64,000 bases of DNA, from NCBI GenBank assembly GCA_015680685.1, contig MNCI01025115.1, positions 123,606-187,605 of the forward strand, given 5' to 3'. Of this stretch, positions 60,598-64,000 are shown piece after piece; position 1 is the first letter of the stretch, and each line of letters opens with the position of its first letter. Under the pieces are notes generated by a model. That model had not been told where the DNA came from, made no database searches, and was given only the letters and a program-made list of their open reading frames with translations. The stretch comes from Gnetum montanum. Its lineage: Eukaryota; Streptophyta; Gnetopsida; Gnetales; Gnetaceae. The position numbers and the translations under genes are program-made.

Positions 60598-61796
60598 TGC
60601 TAACCTATTTTCTTATAGGCCTTGTCTATCTTTGTTTGCGACTATAAATGAATGATGGATACCAAAAACTTTTGTTGCCTACAACAAGTGAGCCTCTACA
60701 ACCTTTTATTATTTTTCCTTCTAGCATAATAAATGAACTACAAAACTTTGTAAAATATATAAAAAAAAACATATAAATTTCTCATATTTAACCAATTATA
60801 ACCTATGGTGGCCTATATTCTACTTATTACCTCATGTGGCCTTATGCAATCTCTTGTAATAACATGTATTATTTGGCTTGTTTTCTTGTCTTCTGAAAGT
60901 TATGTTTTTAGGATGAAGCCTAAAGTCATTGTAAGGGTGCAACTCATCATAGCAGTGAGCTACCACATGACCTCAATGCACTATATTTAGTTAGCTTGTC
61001 CAACTATCCCAAAAGTGGTTACCTCACGACACTTCTATTGGCCCTGTTGAACCATATCCCCATAACCAAACTAGAACCTTCCCCATCCTACTAATAATGA
61101 AGACCTATGTTTAGCACTCATGTACCATGGTCAGGTGATGTACTCATCTACATTCTCCATAGATTAAGTTCATTGAAGTTAATTCATCTAATTCAATGTG
61201 AGAATGAAGAACAATTTAGCATACTCCACCAATCAAGTATGCTAGATGTAACACATCTTCTTCAATGAGAAAATAAAATTCAGCCTTAGCAATGAAACCT
61301 AGGAAAGGTTACACTACCAAAAAAAGGGAAAAATAAAAAAATTCCAATAAAGCTAAAGATTCTAATGAAGCCTAATTCAAATAAATGGCTCCAAAAAAAT
61401 GAAGGAAGAAGCATAGTGGCCAAAGAATCCTAAGGATAGAGTGTTGGTTTCTCCAAAACATCATCAAATAACCAACAGTTTAAGCACAAAGCATGTAGAA
61501 TTTCTTAGCCAATTCACATGTAGCAGTCATGCCATTGCCATGATGTCAATATTTGGGATTCCTTGTTAGTCAAAATGATCATTCCCCATTAATCACTATA
61601 TCCATCAATCTCATTTAAAACTCTTGACATCCAATCATGATCTTATTTCACCATCATGAGCACTCCTTAGAAAGATTCGATAACACATAAATCATGTGTG
61701 GAGAGAGAGTGTTGGTGATAAACCTATGATGATGTTTTTCATTCTTTGTTGATATCTCTTAGATCAATCCTCAGAGCATCAACAAACAGGGACCAA
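60598..61796 (+). other. E5 3' UTR and polypurine tract
   Basis: Matches the E7 UTR (AGGATGAAGCCTAAAGTCAT near 60,912; ATCTCTTAGATCAATCCTC near 61,755). PPT AACAAACAGGGACCAA at 61,781-61,796. Confidence 0.65.
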
Positions 61797-62905
61797 TGAA
61801 ACACCCTAAAGAAAATTCATGTTATAACCCATAGCAAAAATTCTTTGTAATTTGGTGGAAAAGTAAAAGTAGATACATCTACTTTATTGTCCCCAAAATC
61901 TTTCAGTATGGACCTATATTACTATAATTTAAGGTAGTGTTTAATGTAAAATATGATATTTGTAGCCTATACATTGTAGATCTCATGTATCTTGGCTTAT
62001 AGAGGCTAAAAAATGCTTCACAAGCTATAAATGCCTTATCTGCTTGCTTGTGGAAGATACAAAACCCATGTATTCTAACTTGAGAGGTTTAAAAGTGCTT
62101 CAAAAGCTATAAAATTTGGTATCTTAGCCTTGTACACTAAGCATGGTAGGTCTATACAAAAACAGCCTACAAAGATAGCGTACAAAATTTAGATTTTAGT
62201 TCCATGCACTAGGCATGAAAGTTATATATGCTAAATAGCATATAGAGGCAATGTATAGAGGGAAAAAAATTAGATAACACTACTGACATGCTACTTGGAG
62301 GTGTTCAAGGTACAACAAAATTTTCCAAAATTCTATCAACAATCATGATATAATCAGCAGTAAATCTAGAACCCAAGGCCTATTTAAATAAGAATCTATT
62401 TTGTTGTAAGGACTATTGGTATTTGGCATCTACATTGAACCTAAGACTTTTGAGAAGTGTAGATACCCAAGAGTTCACAATGATCATCATCATTTTTCCA
62501 CAACATAGACCACCAACATAGACAAGTGAAGTTAAGAAGCAAATCTATGTAGATACGTTATAGAATACACTCTGTAATTGTATCAAAGCTTAAAGACATT
62601 ATTACATACTTTATATTTTCTAAAACCAAAAATATATATCTCCCAAATCTTTTCTTATAAAATTTTATTTTATAGTACTAATATCAAATTTGTAGTTCTA
62701 CCATTGTTTTATCATTTTTCCCATCATCCTATTTTGGGCTTATGCATTGTATTGTAAAGTTAAGATAATCATTTACATGTTTTTTTATCACTTAGTAACA
62801 AACTTTCTAAGTCCTCATTCGATCGTCAAGATCATTTGAGGTACTCATAGATCCTTCTTAAGGCCCATAAATCTATAGATTAAATCCTTCTTACTACTCC
62901 TATTG
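61797..62905 (+). mobile_element. E5 3' LTR
   Basis: Starts TGAAACACCCTAAAG. U3 is shorter and more diverged than in the other LTRs, with repeated CACTAAGCATGGTAGG / CACTAGGCATGAAAG words (62,146-62,215) and a TATA-like TATTTAAATAAG near 62,381. The 3' border is placed by the PBS-like word that follows. Confidence 0.6.
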
Positions 62906-62908
62906 CAT

Positions 62909-62925
62909 CCTAGTGTTGCATTACC
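62909..62925 (+). other. PBS-like site after E5 LTR
   Basis: CCTAGTGTTGCATTACC, comparable to CCTAGGTGCTACAATCC after the E7 LTR. Weak alone. Confidence 0.3.
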
Positions 62926-63236
62926 ACTACTATGACTTCTTCTTCTATCTCCAATATGACCTAAAAAGATGCAACATTCCTAAAATTTTATTGTGTCTAG
63001 TCTTCATCTTCTCTTGCCTATAAAGATACTTGACCACTAGTGGATCCCATTGATATTGCAGGCCTTATGAAATTATCTCTTACTCTATACATTGCAGATC
63101 TTTCCTTATTTTCCCAACTTATGGTTTTTGCAATTTTTTTCAAATGGCTCATAGAAGGTTAGTAGTCCTATTGTGCTAGAATATTTCTTGTTGGTGTTGA
63201 TCCTACTATTCCCTAAGTACCTACTAGCTTCTCTAG

Positions 63237-64000
63237 CTAATCTTTCTTTGGAGGAACTAGCTTAGGCATCTCATCATAAGATGCATTTTGAGGCTTGCAT
63301 AAGACATCATTTGTATAACCTAGAATCCCAGCTTGCTTACACAACCTTCTAATGAGGTAAGAAAAGAGTAAAGTTAGCTTCTCTACCTTTGTTTCTTTAA
63401 TTCTTCTTTGAATTTCTAAAAATAATAAATGAGCTAGATTTACATTAAATTTTCTCATGAGAATAGCACTTCCTCATGTGGTGTAGTTGGAAATTCTATT
63501 TAATATTTTGGCAAGAAAAAGATGGTAAGTTCTAATCTTGAAATATATTTTCTCTTTAATAGAAAATTCACTATATTCTTTATTTTCCTTGCCATAAGCT
63601 CTTTGTAGCCATAATTTCTTTGCTTCTCGGTTAAATCTTGTAGATATCTATGTAATGTTTGCTCCAACATTAGGAATGTTAAGTGCCTTGGCAATTGTCT
63701 CAACTAAATAAAGTATAAATATTTCTTCAATTTTTACTATGGCATCATCTTGCCTATTTTTCCAAAATTGGTATATATCTCCTAGATACCATTCTCCACT
63801 GCATAAGAGAGTTAGCCATAGAGGTGAGAACTCTCTTCTTGGATCACAAATTCACTTTCTTCCTTATGTTCAACAAGCTTAGCAAGAAAATAATAGAAAT
63901 TGGCATAGCATATATAGCAAATAGGATAACTTTATTGCTTGAACAAAGAAGCTTTACAAAAGAACTCTTAGGGATGCTTCAGAAGAAATTCTTAGAAGGC
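63237..64000 (-). pseudogene. Plant-transposon-like accessory protein, fragment
   Basis: Minus-strand text runs in from the window edge: GEWYLGDIYQFWKN and VKIEEIFILYLVETIAKAL (about 63,850-63,720), an open 67-codon block (63,703-63,500; QRNYGYKELMARKIKNIV), then after a short break an open 73-codon block (63,458-63,237; MRKFNVNLAHLLFLEIQRRI, LLFSYLIRRLCKQAGI). The N(V/I)-x-LI-x-x-LC-x-x-AG-V/I pattern resembles the putative plant transposon proteins found as extra ORFs in gypsy elements. This is from memory of the pattern, not a search. It lies antisense, beyond the E5 LTR and its PBS-like site. Confidence 0.5.

Larger units (their letters stand above)
50870..62905 (+). mobile_element. E5: family member with pol, split by E6
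   Basis: Spacer, pol (51,223-53,788 and 59,713-60,597), 3' UTR, PPT and LTR are in normal order. E6 occupies 53,789-59,712 inside integrase. No gag-PR of this copy was found to the left. Confidence 0.75.

Overview
The window is non-coding plant nuclear DNA made almost entirely of old, nested LTR retrotransposons. It is AT-rich and CpG-poor. Former CAA, CAG and TGG codons are often TAA, TAG or TGA, as expected from long methylation-driven decay. No intact host gene, tRNA, rRNA or bacterial feature is visible. Element size, nesting and decay suggest a very large plant genome, perhaps a gymnosperm; this is inference. Ends of decayed features are approximate; TSD, LTR-edge, PBS and splice positions were read directly.  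Most of the DNA belongs to one giant Ty3/gypsy family. Its LTRs are about 1.1-1.5 kb and begin TGAAACA. The PBS reads TGGTGCTAG on the coding strand. Its parts recur in this order: LTR, PBS, leader, gag-protease, a spacer with repeats of CCTACTAAGGCCTTAAACTAG type, a cargo segment, a second spacer, RT-RNaseH-aRNH-integrase, 3' UTR, polypurine tract, LTR. The second RNase H places pol in or near the Tat lineage.  Layout: E1 (+, 1 to about 18,090) has leader, gag-PR, an antisense multi-exon gene G', a roughly 187-bp tandem array, pol and 3' LTR. E7 (+, 18,090-21,690) is a piece with integrase, 3' UTR and LTR. E4 (-, about 21,800-47,916) has 5' LTR, gag-PR and an antisense eight-exon gene G (21,813-27,057), and is split by E3. 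E3 (-, 30,263-44,717) sits inside the gag of E4 between perfect 5-bp duplications; it has both LTRs and gag-PR but no pol, and carries an intronless NAP1 pseudogene in its cargo segment. From 47.9 to 50.9 kb lie a Ty1/copia gag fragment and unassigned DNA. E5 (+, about 50,870-62,905) is a pol copy split by E6 (-, 53,789-59,712), a different non-autonomous LTR element with an initiator-Met-type PBS. The right end carries a minus-strand ORF resembling plant-transposon accessory proteins.  The main points of interest are the cargo slot between gag-PR and pol, the intron-containing antisense gene found there in two copies, and the pol-less element E3 carrying a host chromatin-gene copy.
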